Assembly (NCBI RefSeq): GCF_036588685.1
Contig: NC_086378.1
Span: 30,419,578 to 30,483,577, forward strand
Source: Mytilus trossulus
Taxonomy: Eukaryota > Mollusca > Bivalvia > Mytilida > Mytilidae
DNA: 64,000 nt
Reading direction: 5' to 3'
Shown: one piece after another, positions 50,585-64,000 of the stretch
Layout: every line of letters starts with the position of its first letter
Position numbering within the stretch: position 1 is the first letter of the stretch
Program-made: the position numbers and the translations under genes
The notes under the pieces: generated by a model
What the model was told of the DNA's origin: nothing
What the model saw: the letters and a program-made list of their open reading frames with translations, nothing else
Database searches by the model: none

Positions 50585-52375
50585 ACAGGTTTTGTAAATG
50601 GTCTGGTTTAAACATGTAGTGTTCAGGTTTTGTTCAAGGTTTCGTTAATATTTTGTCAAGTTATGTGCGGGTTTAGTACAGGGTTTGATTCAAACAGGTT
50701 TTGTACAGCTTTCTGCAGGGTTCCATTTAGACATGTTTGTTTTTGACCGGCTTTCTACATGGATCCATTTAGACAGGTTTTGTACTGTATTTGGTTAAAA
50801 ACAGGTTATGGCTTTGTAAAGACAGGTTTTTTTTCAGGATTCAGTTTAGACAAGTTTTGTATAGGATTCAGTTAAGATAAGTTTGTGTACAGTATTCAGT
50901 TAACACAGGTTTTGTAAACGATTCAGTTTAGACAGGTTTTGTACAGGATTCAATTCAGACAGGTTTGTAAAGGATTCCCTTAAGACAGGTTTTGTACAGG
51001 ATTCACTTAACACAGGTTTTGTACAGGATTCAGTTAACACAGGTTTTGTATAGTATACTATTAGACAGGTTTTGAATAGGATTCAGTTTACACAGGTTTT
51101 GTACAGGATTCAATTTAGACAGGTTTTGTATAGTATACTATTTTGTATAGTTCAGTTTACAGGTTTGTACATGATTCAGCTTACACATGTTTTGTACAGG
51201 GTTCGGATTAGACAGGTTTGTACAGGGTTCAGTTTAGACACGCTTTGTAAGGGTTCAGTTTAGACAGGTTTTGTACAGGATCCAGTTTAGACAGGTTTTG
51301 TACAGGATTCAGTTTAGGTTTTGTACAGGATTCACATTAGACAAGTTTTGTACAGGTTTCAGTTTAGATAATTCTGTACGGGATTCAGTTTAGACAGGTT
51401 TGTACAGGGTTCAGTTTAGACACGCTTTGTAAGGGTTCAGTTTAGACAGGTTTTGTACAGGATTCAGTTTAGGTTTTGTACAGGGTTCACTTTAGTCATG
51501 TTTTGTACAGTGTTCACTTTAGTCATGTTTTGTACAGGGTTCACTATAGTCATGTTTTGTACAGGGTTTACGTTAGTCATGTTTTGTACAGGGTTCACTT
51601 TATTCATGTTTTGTACAGTGTTCACTTTAGTCATGTTTTGTACAGGGTTCACTTTAGTCATGTTTTGTACCGGGTTTACGTTAGTCATGTTTTCTTCAGG
51701 GTTCACTTTAGTCATGTTTTGTACAGTGTTCACTTTAGTCATGTTTTGTACAGGGTTCACTATAGTCATGTTTTGTACAGGGTTTACGTTAGTCATGTTT
51801 TGTACAGGGTTCACTTTATTCATGTTTTGTACAGTGTTCACTTTAGTCATGTTTTGTACAGGGTTCACTTTAGTCATGTTTTGTACAGGGTTTACGTTAG
51901 TCATGTTTTGTACAGTGTTCACTTTAGTCATGTTTTGTACAGTGTTCACTTTAGTCATGTTTTGTACAGGGTTCACTTTAGTCATGTTTTGTACAGTGTT
52001 CACTTTAGTCATGTTTTGTACAGGGTTCACTTTAGTCATGTTTTGTACAGTGTTCACTTTAGTCATGTTTTGTACAGGGTTCACTTTAGTCATGTTTTGT
52101 ACAGGGTTCACTTTATTCATGTTTTGTACAGGGTTCACTTTAGTCATGTTTTGTACAGGGTTCACTTTAGTCATGTTTTGTACAGGGTTCACGTTAGTCA
52201 TGTTTTGTACAGGGTTCACTTTAGTCATGTTTTGTACAGGGTTCACTATAGTCATGTTTTGTACAGGGTTCACTTTAGTCATGTTTTGTACAGGGTTCAC
52301 TTTAGTCATGTTTTGTAGTGTTCACTTTAGTCATGTTTTGTACAGGGTTCACTTTAGTCATGTTTTGTACAGGGT
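50585..52375 (+). repeat. 27-bp minisatellite, degenerate to homogeneous
   Basis: From 50585 to about 51480 the unit ACAGGTTTTGTACAGGATTC (plus AGTTTAG) is irregular. From about 51480 to 52375 a related unit TCATGTTTTGTACAGGGTTC (plus ACTTTAG) repeats roughly 33 times with exact 27-bp steps. Because 27 is a multiple of three and the unit lacks stops in several frames, long ORFs appear on both strands; I do not regard them as genes. Confidence 0.92.
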
Positions 52376-55300
52376 GAGATTCAGATAGTTACCATGACAT
52401 GAGCACAAAATTTTTACAAAACTATCTTTCAATGGAAAACATCCAATTTCCCTAAAATGAATGTATCTCAGATGATACTGTTCAGATGCCTATAAAATAA
52501 TTAAAAATTTCTGGATATTTCTTAATTCTCAATTCTTATCCCTTTTTACTTTTGTATAATTCTTGTTGATCAAACCACCACACTATTGCCATAGTATTGG
52601 TACATACTTCAATAGGCCAAGTAAATCAAGTCAAAAATATACTGTTGTTTCATGTAATATTCAGTTATATATAAAATATGACAAAATAATTTACATAAAT
52701 ATATCTACGAATTATATACATAATTTGAGCATTTTAACCTAATATTTAAGCACTGAACCTTACTTTTTACAAGATGAAAAAATCTACATCATGAAAATTC
52801 ATTAAGTATCTTGCAAATTCTTTTGTACATATAGTCAGAAGTCTAAGTAAAAATAATTTTTTTACAAATAAAAACGATATAAAGTGCATCACTTGTGTAT
52901 ATAATGAATGCCTGATTACAATTCATACAACCTTTAAAATACATGGAGAATGACAACCAATAATCGTAAAACAAGCACCAACAAACAAAGTTACAAACAT
53001 CAATGGTAAGCACAGCAAAGCTTGTTGCCATTAATACCACCTAAATAAAAGCTTTTAAATTTTAGATTCTCTTTGTTCTAGAAATAAGATATATAAAGAA
53101 CTTAAAAATGATAAAAGCTAATGGCATTTACTATTTTTTGGTGATTAAATAATATTACAAATTATGACCTGCATTTAAAAAAGAAATTAACAAATTTTTA
53201 AAAATTCACTTTGTAATATTCAACTTATTCTCTATGGCACTAAGCAATATTTGCTTGATATCATATATTTTTTTCAATGAAATTATAATTTTTCTAAATG
53301 AGTCTACTGATGTGGATTTCAATGTAAGTTTGGCATAAATTGGAAGCTAGTTGAGAGACCTGGCATAAAACAAAACACACAATGTATAACAAATCATTAC
53401 TACATGTACACACAAACACATTGAAATACAAAAATAAAAATAGTGATAATTAAAAACAGCATGAAAAAAAAGATGTCTACCGAATATATATATTATAAAG
53501 CTTAATTTTACATTATGTTTACACAGTTAACAACTTTCAGACTGGCAGTACAACTAAATGCTTCTTTGTAATCCTATTTGGAATGCTTTGATATAAGAAT
53601 TTCTTCATTGTTAACTATGTTAACTGAAATATATTAAAATGAAGAACAAAAATACAGCATAACTAAATGGCATGACCCAATTCACCTAAAAATTATTACC
53701 AAGATGAATAAAATTAGCAATTTTATCACAAGGCATTCACCCAAAAACACAAAAACACAGGGTTTCTTGCCAGTCATCCAACATTTTGGTATGAAATTAA
53801 AACAACCTTCAACTTTGATTTCATATCATTATTTTATCCCTTTAAAAATGTTTTCCTCTTTAAACAAAAATTTTGAAACTTTCAAACATTAAAATAACAT
53901 AACATAGAGAGATATGTCTTACTTACTTTGCAGAAAAATAAAAGTTGATGAATGAAATTTTGGTGAACTTGACAAACTTTCACTTCTATAAATATCACAA
54001 TACACAGCAGAGCTAAGCATGAAAATGAAATCTTAGAGACTGTAACCATGGTAACAAAGATACCAATTGTCATATCAAATATGTTTGACTGGACAATTAC
54101 CCATGCAAGATATCCTATTTAAACCCTGTCTTCTGTAGGCTGTTATACAAATAAAAAAATCTACAAATTGAACAATTGAATTAAGATCATCAAAATGAAA
54201 CTTAATTTCAACAGTCAGACATAGCTTTCAAAATAGGGAACAGTTCCCCAAATAAGCAATCACTTAAATTTGAGACATTTTTTTTCAGTGATCAAGAAAA
54301 CAAATTTCCCATGAATAATTTGCCCTTAAAATTGAACATGTTTCATCAAAATTGTAATAAAATGAAGAAATTTAACAAAATTGAAATACATTGAGGTAAA
54401 TCATACACAAAATGAAACTTTTGTTTATGGCATGATTGCATATTCTATAAAAACATTGTTTTGTACATGGAATTTTATCAAACAGACTCCACTTTTATAT
54501 CAAATTCTTTTACAGACTTCTTTAGTATCCCTTATTTGATGGATACTTACTCACAAGGTTAACTATTCCAAATCTAGCAGGCTGTGTAGACATGTTGATA
54601 TAAAGTTGTTTCCCTTTTAATTATAACTAATCATACGTCAAAGGATCATCTCATAAAAAATGTCTCAAATAGAAATAAAAGTATTTACTATCCTTAAGTA
54701 GTGGTCACAGACCCTTTCAATATATTATGCAACGTGCTTAGACAAAGTTTTTGGTGGATAAAAAGCTTTTTGAAGAAATTTTTAAAAAAAGTCCTAAATG
54801 CAGCACAATTTTGTGTAATGCTTGTTTAACTACAAATAGATTTACCTTTAAAAGGTCCATTTTTGTATCAAACAAAATATCTTTTAAATACATATCTTAA
54901 TATACAATAACATTATTGTTTTAACAACTCTGTTCAAAACTTTTAATAAGAATATCTGTCTTTAAGTACATAAAACTCAAATCCTAATGTCCATTTGACG
55001 AAAAATGTTTGACAAACTTCTATGAGGTGAGATTTCTTGGAAAGAAAGATAACTCTGGTTTGTATCTGTTTACTTTATAATCAAACAAATAAACATTTAA
55101 ATGCAGCCATACTGATTCTTCTTTTTATATAGTCAAAATGAAAAATGTTCTACATCTTTTGCAGCTCTTATTTTTGTTTTTGGTAGAACATTTCCAAAAT
55201 TAAGTTAATGCATCACAAATTCCTTCCAAGAATTGTCAACTTAAAATTCTATTTATAACTATTTGTTTAAAATTGTCCAGATTCCTTTACTAACATTTTA

Positions 55301-56680
55301 AAAATATGTTTCTGAACTGTTTTTAACTTTTTAATTTTTGCAGAAACATTAAAGCCTTAGGACTTGCTATTGTAACTATTTTTTCCATTCTGTATTCTAT
55401 TCTTCAAGTATTATTTTGGTTGACCTTACTATTAATTTTACTAATCAGATCTAATTTGACTTCATTTAACTTATTCATCACATTTATCCATTAAACATTC
55501 TTTTTTTATCCCATTTGTTTAAAATTGTTCAGATTCCTATACTAACATTTTAAAAATATGTTTCTTAATAACTGTTTTTAACTTTTTAATTTTTGCAGAA
55601 ACATTAAAGCCTTAGGACTTGCTATTGTAACTATTTTTTCCATTCCATATTCTATTCTTCCAGTATTATTTTTTACACATTATTTGTGTTGACCTTACTA
55701 TTATTTACAAATCAAATCTGATTTGACTTCATTTAACTTATTCATCACATTTATATAGTAAGTACCCTTGTATAGTTATCTGACATAATATTACCCTCTA
55801 CCCATAAAATTTCTGTTCTTATAATGGCAACTATTCAGTCTATTGAAAGCTATACATAATATGAACAAGTAGATGTCATTAAGTTTGTTTTGTTTCATAA
55901 AATCTAAATTCTAATGTCCTTTTTACTCTGGACTGTGAACCCCATTGTAGTAAAGACAAAAGGTTTCATTGATGACCTTCAGAAATCCAACAGAAAAAAT
56001 ACAAAATACATTATTATTTTCAATAAAAAATGAAATTCTCAACGTCTTTAAGAATAACTATGTTAAAATCCAATATAAACTTTGAAATATTTATTACCTC
56101 CCTTTAAATATGAAAAAAAGATTTACTAATTTGTCATAAAAAACATGTCCTTTGAGACCTGTATGTAAGTATGAAAACCATAATAATTTGAAAAATAAAA
56201 TAATTAATAAAAAAATTGTGAGCTTCATATCAAAGTGCATCATTTTATATCATTTGAATAACATATAGCTATTAACTCCATTTGTTTCATAAAGGCATAC
56301 AGCCATTTTTGATGAGCTCATGAAAATGAAAATCTATCAAATGGTATCATTAGATTCATAAGACAAGTCTGTCTGATATCAAAGGTTATAGGTTATATAA
56401 TGTGTAAAATATTCGTAAAGTTAAAAGACACCACAAAAGAGATTATTAACAAAATGACCAAACTAAACCCCCCTTTTTTAGCAATTTTAGAAGCCAAATA
56501 ATGAATCTTATCACACCTCCACCTTTGTAACAAAATAATTCTTTTGGGAAACAGTTAAAATTTCTAATAAAAAATTACAGCTTGGAAAAAAATGAAAATC
56601 TGTCTAACAATATTTGTTTTTCGTATGTGATTCACTAACAACAAGATAAAATGGATTTACATGATCAACAAAAACTAAAA
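52376..56680 (-). other. Downstream flank and probable long 3' UTR of the USF3-like gene
   Basis: AT-rich, relatively repeat-poor, with no coding exon recognised on either strand. Its position directly after the minus-strand stop fits a long 3' UTR. Several TTTATT (inverse AATAAA) occur, so the polyadenylation site cannot be chosen. Confidence 0.45.
55260..55755. repeat. Tandem duplication of about 250 bp in the 3' flank
   Basis: Two adjacent copies (about 55260-55495 and 55508-55755) share long stretches such as AGAAACATTAAAGCCTTAGG and GACTTCATTTAACTTATTCA, with small indels. Confidence 0.85.
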
Positions 56681-59600
56681 TCATGAAAATGGTGGCATTC
56701 CAAACGTGTGTGGGTGTCCATGACTACCGAAAGGTGTAGCTGACGAGTTCATGCCTTGTGTCATTTGTCGTGCGTCAAAGCCATGATGATTATGTCCTAA
56801 GATGCTGTTTATGCTCATTGCATTCGGTAACGATGGATGGTGAGATCTATTATGTGGATGGAAGAGTGAGCTCCCTTGATGATGCTGAAGAGAGTTTGAA
56901 TCCATGATCTGATTTCCGTGTAATTTGATTGGAGAAATGTTTATAGGTGAATCGCTCTGACCTGAATCGGGAAAAATATTACTAAAACTAAAGTTAGGCA
57001 TATGTGGAGTGACAGTGACGCCACCTGAATGTGGAGTCAAAGAAGGGGCATTAGACATGCTCGGATGCATACTTCCAAATCCTGACTGAAAATTCAATCC
57101 CAAACCATTTTGTCCTCGAGATGGTGGAAATATTGAATTGAATGGTCCTCCAAAATCTGAATTTTTGTTCATTGCAGATGCAGAATTTGATAATGGTCTA
57201 GAACTATGTCCTAAAAAGTTTCCAGAAAACATATGTGCATCATTTTGTACATTTCTTGATGGTGGTGACAACGCTTGAGGAGGAAGATGTCCTAAGAACG
57301 GTGTCATTCTATTTGGGTCAAATAACGGATAATGCATTTCGTTCATCTCATAAGCAGGCTGTTTTGTTCTCTTTTGAGAAGGTTTAGACTTTTTACTGTT
57401 ACCACTACTAGCAGTTGGTGGTCTTTGAGATTTCGGCATTGTTTGTTGTGGATGAACAGCCTGTGGAGGCGTGTGACGATTTGTCACGGGTGGAGTTGGT
57501 CCAGAGCCTGGCGATGGACCACTCATTGCTCTTGCAGACTGATTTGTATTCTGCTTTGAATTTGTCGGCAATGCATTTGCGGATTTTCTTCCATCACTAC
57601 TAGGCGGTGTGTGGCTTAATGGCTGGGTTCCACCAGAGCTATTATGCGATGAATAAGGCATTGAATTTGATTCATATCTATTGTAGCTTTGAGCAGAGGA
57701 TGACGGATTATAGACTTGAGATTGTGCCGGTGGAAACGGATCATATGGATTCCTTGACACAATATTCTGACGACCATTATCAGCCATCAGAGGAGGATGG
57801 TGTAATGGTGGTGTATTCTGAGGATTTGCAGAGAAAAATGGCTGCATATTATTAGGAACCGGTCCCCTTTCCAATGGATTCATATTTCTATTCATATCTG
57901 AATGCTGTTTAGGTGGCACATTATGATTCTGGCTCAAATCTTGAATTTGTTTTTGAGTATTTCTAATTTGATCAGATTGAGATTTATTCACTATAGGAGG
58001 TGTGGTAGCTGTTATGTTCTGAAATACAGGTGTACGTTCACGGGGAAGTTCCCTCGGCTGTTCTCGCAATGAACAGCTTTCACGGTTGACATCACCTGCA
58101 CCGTAAGGAAAAGGCACATTGTTCTGACCTTGCATGGGAGGTATCCGATCATGATTTGATCTCTGCTGCTGTTGTGATTGAACAGAGTTACGATTCATTT
58201 GTGAGTTCATATTTCTTGACAAATCCATGTCAAAACTTGGAAGATTCATACCATGATATGGTTTAGTGGACGATGATCCTGGAGAATGATGATGTCCAGC
58301 TTGATACACTGGGAATGGGCTACTCTGTGACGATGAGTGTGAGGTCTGTGTTTGGTGGGATGACGGAATATGTGATGAGGGGGCACTAGACTGAGTTACA
58401 GTCGATTTTACAGAAGATAGAGTGAAAGTGAATGAACTTGTCACAGCAGTTGCTGTCGAACACGTTGACATAATCGGTGACATGTTCAAACTGTCAATAA
58501 AAGATCCAGATGGAGCAGTGGTTGATAAATTGAGACCTATACTAGCAAAGTTAAACCCATCTGGACTTGCTTCACGATATGAAGAATGATTCGGGCCATA
58601 TTTTATTGTGTTTGGTCTATCATTTACCTCACTACGATTGTTTCTTGTATTTGTTGAACTAAAAGATACAGGTATAGTTGATGACGATGTTGTTTTACTT
58701 TGCACAGTGCTGACTTTATCATTGTATTTACTTACAGACGACGATGAAATCAGATCATTTCTACTTGATTGAACGAAATTGTCAGCAGAGTAAATTGATT
58801 TAGTTTTTGAGCTATCACTTGATTTTTTATTCACTTCCATTGAATTCTGTGGAGCACCCGATGGTAATTTTTCCGTAGCACTATAATTACCAGATCGTTC
58901 AGATTGTTTACTCTGTGAAAACAGTAGAGACTCTTGTTTTTCTTTTGATGATACACTATTTAATCCAGTTTCAGGCGGTAATGAGGTTGAAGTCAATTTC
59001 TCACTTTCACTGATTAGCACTGATAAATCTTGTGACACGGAAGGAGTACTTGTTGTGCATGATGTCGTCGTCGTCACCATAGATAGTGGTGATATGGATG
59101 ATACCGTTACAGGTGAAATCACAGAATTAGCTATAGTTGTAACAATAGTTTGGTTACGAGGCTTTGGTGAAACAATATGTGGCGACAAAGAGTTTGTAGA
59201 AAAACCTAATATGCTACTCATTGCATTGTCAATATCAGTAGAATCATTTCCTGTTGATATGTCTAACGGCATAATGTCTGGATGTGACAACAGTTCTGAG
59301 TTTGAGTTTTGAACAGAATTTGTCTGATTTTCTGTGGGAGGGGCAAAACCGTTTGTCACTTCTAAATTAGGATAATCCATTCTTTTGTCGGAAGTAAATG
59401 AAGTATCTACATCCTGATGCGAATTTTTAGGTAAATCTGTTTTTGCTGATTCCATCCTTTTCTCTGGAGAAACAGAATTTTCATCCTTTTGTTTGTCAAC
59501 ATCCAAATTAATCTGTAGATCATCACTTGCTGGAGATAACAATGAATCATCCATTTTAACCTCTTTTGGCTTTTTCTTGTCACTAGATTTTTTACTATTT

Positions 59601-62600
59601 TTCTCTCTCTTAGTTTCACCTCCTTTCATCATGTTTGTTGTAGCCGCTGTATTCCGTAAAGGAAGTAAACCAAAAAGAGGCTGGGAGAAATCTTCTATCA
59701 TCTCTTCCTCCTCCTCCTCAAAATCATAAACAGACTTTTTACTTGTCTTTGCTACAGGCTCTTTTTCAGGCCCACTGGCCATCTTAGATTTGGTTGGTGT
59801 GTGTTTGCGTTTCTTTGACACTGGTTCGATATCATTGGTATCAGACTTAGTCTTTTTACTTTTTGTCTTTTTGCTTGGTGGTGGTGACGCTAATCCTTCC
59901 ACCTGATCAAGCACAGAAGACAGATCATTTTCAGAGAAGATTATTGCTTCTGGTAAATCTTTTGTTTCAACAACAATATCCTCTTGTTGTTTTCCTTTAC
60001 GGGCACTTGAAGCTTTTCTATTCTTAGGTTTAGTTTCAGGTTCCAATTCTTTTGATATTTCTGGCTCAGATTTTTTACTTTTCTTTGCCTTCTTAGATGT
60101 TTGTTCGATACCTGGCTGCTCTTCAATTTTCGACTTATTTTCACTGACTAAGAGAGAGTTTTTTGCTTCTTCGTTGATTATATTCATTACATTTTCATCT
60201 ACAATTTTACATACAGCTTTTTCTTTTTCGGCTTTATTTTGATCGTCTACTTGTTTAATTTGATCCTCTATAAGTTTAGCTACCTCATCCTGTTGAATTT
60301 CCGTCAAATTTTTAGCCATTTCGACTCCTTTCTGGGGAGAGCGCTTTGTTTCATCTTCCGGCTCTGCAACACTTGTGTCAATTTGAAGGGGATTATCTTC
60401 ATTAGCAGGATTATAAAAGTTCACAGGAGAGATTTCAGATGAAAAGATAGACTGAGCAGCCTTTGCTAAAATATCAGTGGTACTTTCTGGTTCTGCTTTC
60501 TTAGGCTTAACTTTTGACTTGTTAACAGATGTCTTTTTCACTTCAGCAGTTTGAGTTTCAACATTTAAATCTTCTACATTAGGTCCATTCGCAGAAGGTT
60601 TTGGACAAAGTACTCTTTTCTTTGATTTCTTTGCCCCACTAGGGGGTGTTGCTTGTTGTGGAGCAGGAGGTTGAGGGACGGCAGCAGGAGCTGGCTGTTG
60701 GGTCTGAACGGTTCCAAGAACCTGCATTGTTGTAGGATCAACCAATATACTTGTTGGTTGACCGTTACAGGACATATTAATGATAATAGGAGCGTTACCA
60801 GATAATGTCTGAGGATGGTTTGGTTGTGATACCACTGTTGTATTGGCAGGCTTTGGTAGCTGCATTGGTGTACTTATTTGAGATGAACATGTAGAAGCAG
60901 GAATCATTATATTGTTCTGAGGTTGTGGCAACATGCCATTCTGTGTGTGTATCATTTGTTCTACAGATGAATTCACTTTGTTCATGACCGAATCCTGAAA
61001 AGATGAGTCAACTGTTTTATTGTGATTTGGTATAGCTGAATGTGACATAGTTGATGTAGTGATGGAAGACTGATTAGCCATGGAGATTTGTGGCCTCGGA
61101 GATGACTGACTGCTAACAGAGTTTGTTGTCATTAGTAGTCCTAATGATTGTTGTTGTTGTTGTTGCAGGTCTTGTCCACTTTGAGGTTGGTTCTGTTGAA
61201 TTATCTGAAATTAATAAATAAAATATATGAATCTGTAATACAGCATTAATTAATACTTACATTCAGTCATATTATATCACAATCTCTATGAAAGGTTATA
61301 AGAAAAAGTGCATTCCAAATTTGAATCTTTTTTCAGAGATAAGAATCATACAAATATGTCATCAATAGATGGGTTTCAATATGTTATAATTTGATTAAGA
61401 GTTACTTCTCTTGGGCTATTTTGGAGGGATATTAAATTATTGATTTTCTAATTTGACCATTGTTGACCAATGAAACTGAAACATACAGAACCAACAAGTA
61501 TGATGAGATATCCTTATTAGAGTGCAGTGATAAATAAAGCAAGGTTTCAAAAAGAAATAAAACTTGTATAAAATCATCATGGCCACAAAAGAGAAGTAAC
61601 TCTTGTTCAAATTGTGACAATCAAAGTGAAATTATAACATCATGCAATGTTTTTAACACAACTCTTTGAAAGTGATAATAAATGTATTTTAACTTTTCTT
61701 TGTTCATTACCATAACTCATTTTATGTTAGGTTAATTTGTTTTCTTGTCACCTTTTTATTATGAGTATGACATATTTACGTTGCAATTTTTCCTAAATAC
61801 TCGATAATCGGTTATCACAAAAAATAGTGTCTGCTACAAATGTACTTTCTGGAATTTTAAGGCCCGTTTAGGGTAGTGTACATGTAAAGCAATTATCAAT
61901 TCAAGGAAGCCTTGAGATTTTGCTAGAGTGAATAAGATTAACATTTTAAATACCATCAAAGTGTGCAAATATGTTTGATCGATTGCTTGATATAACTACT
62001 TTTTCAAAATTTGTATTTTTACTTGTGTCGCAATCGTCAGAGTAGTCTGTAGATTATTCTAACTCTTTGTGAAAGCTCATACTGCTCAAGCTATTCCCAT
62101 AATGTTAACATCATTACATGGACAATGTTGGATGGTTTACACTTGTTGGTGTAGAAACCAACCTGATTTGGTGAAATTATTAACTGGGGTTATTTCTACT
62201 GTCGGACATGACAGCTCCCTTTAAAATGCTGCCATAAATACCTACCTGCATTGGTGCAGATGTAATTGGCTGAGGTACAGGTGGTCTCCATTGATTGGTC
62301 TGAAGTAGTTGATTCTGGCCGGTACTTAACATTTGTGGATTTGTGACAACAGGTACAATCTGACCGTTTGGTAAAATAAGAGCTTGTGGTAACTGGTTCT
62401 GACCAGCCATGTTATTAACATTGATTAAGTTTCCAGCCTGGCTGACCGGTAGAATTAGGCCTTGCTGGTTCATTGTAGCACCCATTTGTCCTTGTAATAA
62501 TTGTTGTTGGTTCATCGGAAACTGTTGTTGGATGAGACCACCAGCCATATTCATTTGATTTTGTGAAGTTAAACCAGCCAGCTGGTTTTGTAATGCTATG

Positions 62601-63465
62601 TTCATTTGTTGTTGCTGGTTAAAAGCTTGATCCATTGCTGGTTCCGTCTTTGTCACTTTGTTCTGCATCATTGGATCCATTGGTACATTTGCAATGCACG
62701 GAATACCTTGTTCATTAATAAACACTATCTGTTGTTGTTGTTGTTGTATCAGAGGATTATTAAATCCTTGCTGATTTTGAAACATATTTCCAGTGAAGTT
62801 TTGTTGTCCATTCACAAATGGCATTAATCCCGTAGAATTATTCTGCATCATCTGACCAGTGGCCATTATTGGATTGCTAGTGTTTACAGACTGTGTTGTA
62901 ACCGTGGTAACGGAACTACTTTGTGGTGCATTACTCAATGACACAGACTGACAAGTCACAACCGCTGTCGATCCACTAACGAGATTCTGTGACGCCACAG
63001 ACGCTAATGTCTGTAGTGCAGACTCAGATGAATGTTGCGTCACCAAATCCTCTATTGTTCCAGTCTGAGAATTACTATTTGGAGTGATGCCTGATTCCTG
63101 CATTGCTCCTTGTAACAGATCCCCACCAGACTGGTCTTTGTCACCAGCCTGACCAGGTAATGTCATTTGACCGGGTAAAAATGTCTGAGGGAACCCTGCT
63201 TGATTAGGCATCATCATTTGATTGTTCATCATCTGCATCTGATTCATTAACATATTCTGATTATTCATTTGCATAATATTAGGGGCAGTTAACTCTTCTT
63301 GTTGTTTTTTCATGTTTTCTAACTGTTGACTTATTGTGTTACGTTTCCTATTTTTGTTTGATTTTTGTTTTGGATCTAAGTCCTGATTGTTGATGTTAAT
63401 TGCTGACAAAACAGGACTGACGTTCTTCTGAGCCCATATACCAGGAGTCATGTCAGTGGATAGAC
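56681..63465 (-). CDS. Very long Gln/Ser/Pro-rich nuclear protein, last two coding exons; tentatively USF3-like
   Basis: Minus-strand join of 63465-62246 and 61204-56681 (intron 62245-61205, GT-AG, phase 0), giving about 1913 residues and ending TAG... frame stop at 56681-56683. The apparent Met at 63481 lies in the upstream intron: an acceptor TTGTTATTTCAG precedes 63465, so the N-terminus is beyond the window. In order: a basic patch (KQKSNKNRKRN), a Met/Gln/Asn-rich stretch with CAA-coded Gln runs, ALILPNGQIVPVV, then in the large exon ILVDPTTMQVLGTV, a KKSKKR patch, a long Lys/Glu-rich section with EEEEEEM, Ser/Thr-rich sequence, and a Pro/His/Asn-rich C-terminus ending FGMPPFS. No globular domain is visible. 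Length, composition and some phrases recall USF3 (KIAA2018), whose bHLH would lie in exons to the right. This assignment is from memory and uncertain; another Gln-rich coactivator is possible. Confidence 0.8.
61205..62245 (-). other. Intron between the two USF3-like exons
   Basis: Begins GTAGGT (62245) and ends AATTTCAG (61205) on the minus strand. No repeats or genes recognised. Confidence 0.85.
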
Positions 63466-64000
63466 CTGAAATAACAATCATACATTTGTATTTATTTTAA
63501 CTGATTAAAAGCAAATTCACATAATGTTCAAAAACATCTTTGCTATCCAAGAGATTTTAGGACTTCTTAACTTTTGGCTTGCCATTATGGTTAAAAAAAA
63601 AAGATTTTTCATTTCTTTCTTTTTACTTTGATTTCCAAACTTTTTGGGGGGTTCTATTTGGCTTCTCACATTTTTATTCTAAAGCTTATCTGACAAAAAA
63701 ACATGTTTCCTATTCATTGAAATATGACGGATTGATTGCTGGAATTTTATGCCACTTTGAGAAAAGTGTGATGAAACAATTTCAATTCATTAAACATTTT
63801 GATAAAGACAGCAAACTGAGGTTAAGTAAGTTTCTATCTGACAGATCTAAAGATCACATTGACAATATTTGTTGGAAGCCCGACTTATGAAGAAATAAAG
63901 CAATTCTGGTGGTTGTGCATACCCCCACTTCTAATTCAAAGTATCATAAGCAGGAAGTGTTTGTCTGACTAGGCATATGCTAAGCATACCCCCACTTGTT
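63466..64000 (-). other. Upstream intron of the USF3-like gene (partial)
   Basis: Non-coding sequence before the acceptor. The motif GCATACCCCCACTT appears twice (about 63917 and 63985), a short direct repeat. The 103-aa plus-strand ORF at 63579 has no recognisable domain. Confidence 0.6.

Noticed and set aside
51453..52388. Long ORFs on both strands (up to 311 aa) in the 27-bp array
   Set aside because: Period divisible by three with stop-free units yields ORFs in several frames; no start context, splice or domain support.
63466..63481. Met at 63481 as the start of the USF3-like protein
   Set aside because: It overlaps a good 3' splice site (TTGTTATTTCAG before 63465) and the protein has no N-terminal domain here, so the Met is intronic.

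Overview
This is an AT-rich animal genomic window. Short exons sit in long introns, there are no operons, and most of the DNA is interspersed repeat. Several dispersed repeats, including the LINE-type tail that reads CATGAAATATTTGCCACT followed by a TCAA run, and the family copied at 20495-20880 and 35003-35420, are ones I associate with bivalve molluscs, most likely a marine mussel (Mytilus-like). That taxonomic call comes from memory of those repeats, not from a search.

Three protein-coding genes are visible. (1) Positions 1-1243 (+) are the C-terminal coding exon of a C2H2 zinc-finger protein; the window edge cuts its first finger in half. (2) Positions 25121-34018 (+) hold a complete seven-exon gene for a 581-residue PR-domain zinc-finger (PRDM-type) protein. 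All splice phases close and the summed exons are a multiple of three. (3) Positions 63465-56681 (-) hold the last two coding exons of a very long Gln/Ser/Pro-rich nuclear protein, tentatively USF3-like; its N-terminus lies beyond the right edge.

The rest is transposable-element biology. The largest object is an 11.2-kb fold-back structure at 4099-15285. It has hAT-like ends (CAGTGGCGGATCCAG) and opposing arms built of 331-bp tandem units, 5 on the left and 11 on the right. Each intact unit carries an imperfect palindrome with GGAAC pentamers. Two other elements lie inside it: an internally deleted LTR retrotransposon (6433-9921, 172-bp LTRs) and a 1.26-kb dispersed repeat (10070-11330). A second, independent fold-back element (41501-43632) has an exact 8-bp target duplication, arms made of a 21-bp minisatellite and a captured LINE pol fragment. 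Smaller items include TTAA-flanked MITEs (one split by another repeat), two families of tiny near-perfect palindromes, an 88-bp minisatellite (18.1-19.6 kb), and a 27-bp minisatellite with higher-order structure (50.6-52.4 kb) that creates long spurious ORFs.

The genes do not form a pathway. Two are probable DNA-binding transcription regulators and the third is probably also a transcription regulator; they are separated by repeat-rich intergenic DNA. No tRNA, rRNA or CRISPR was recognised.
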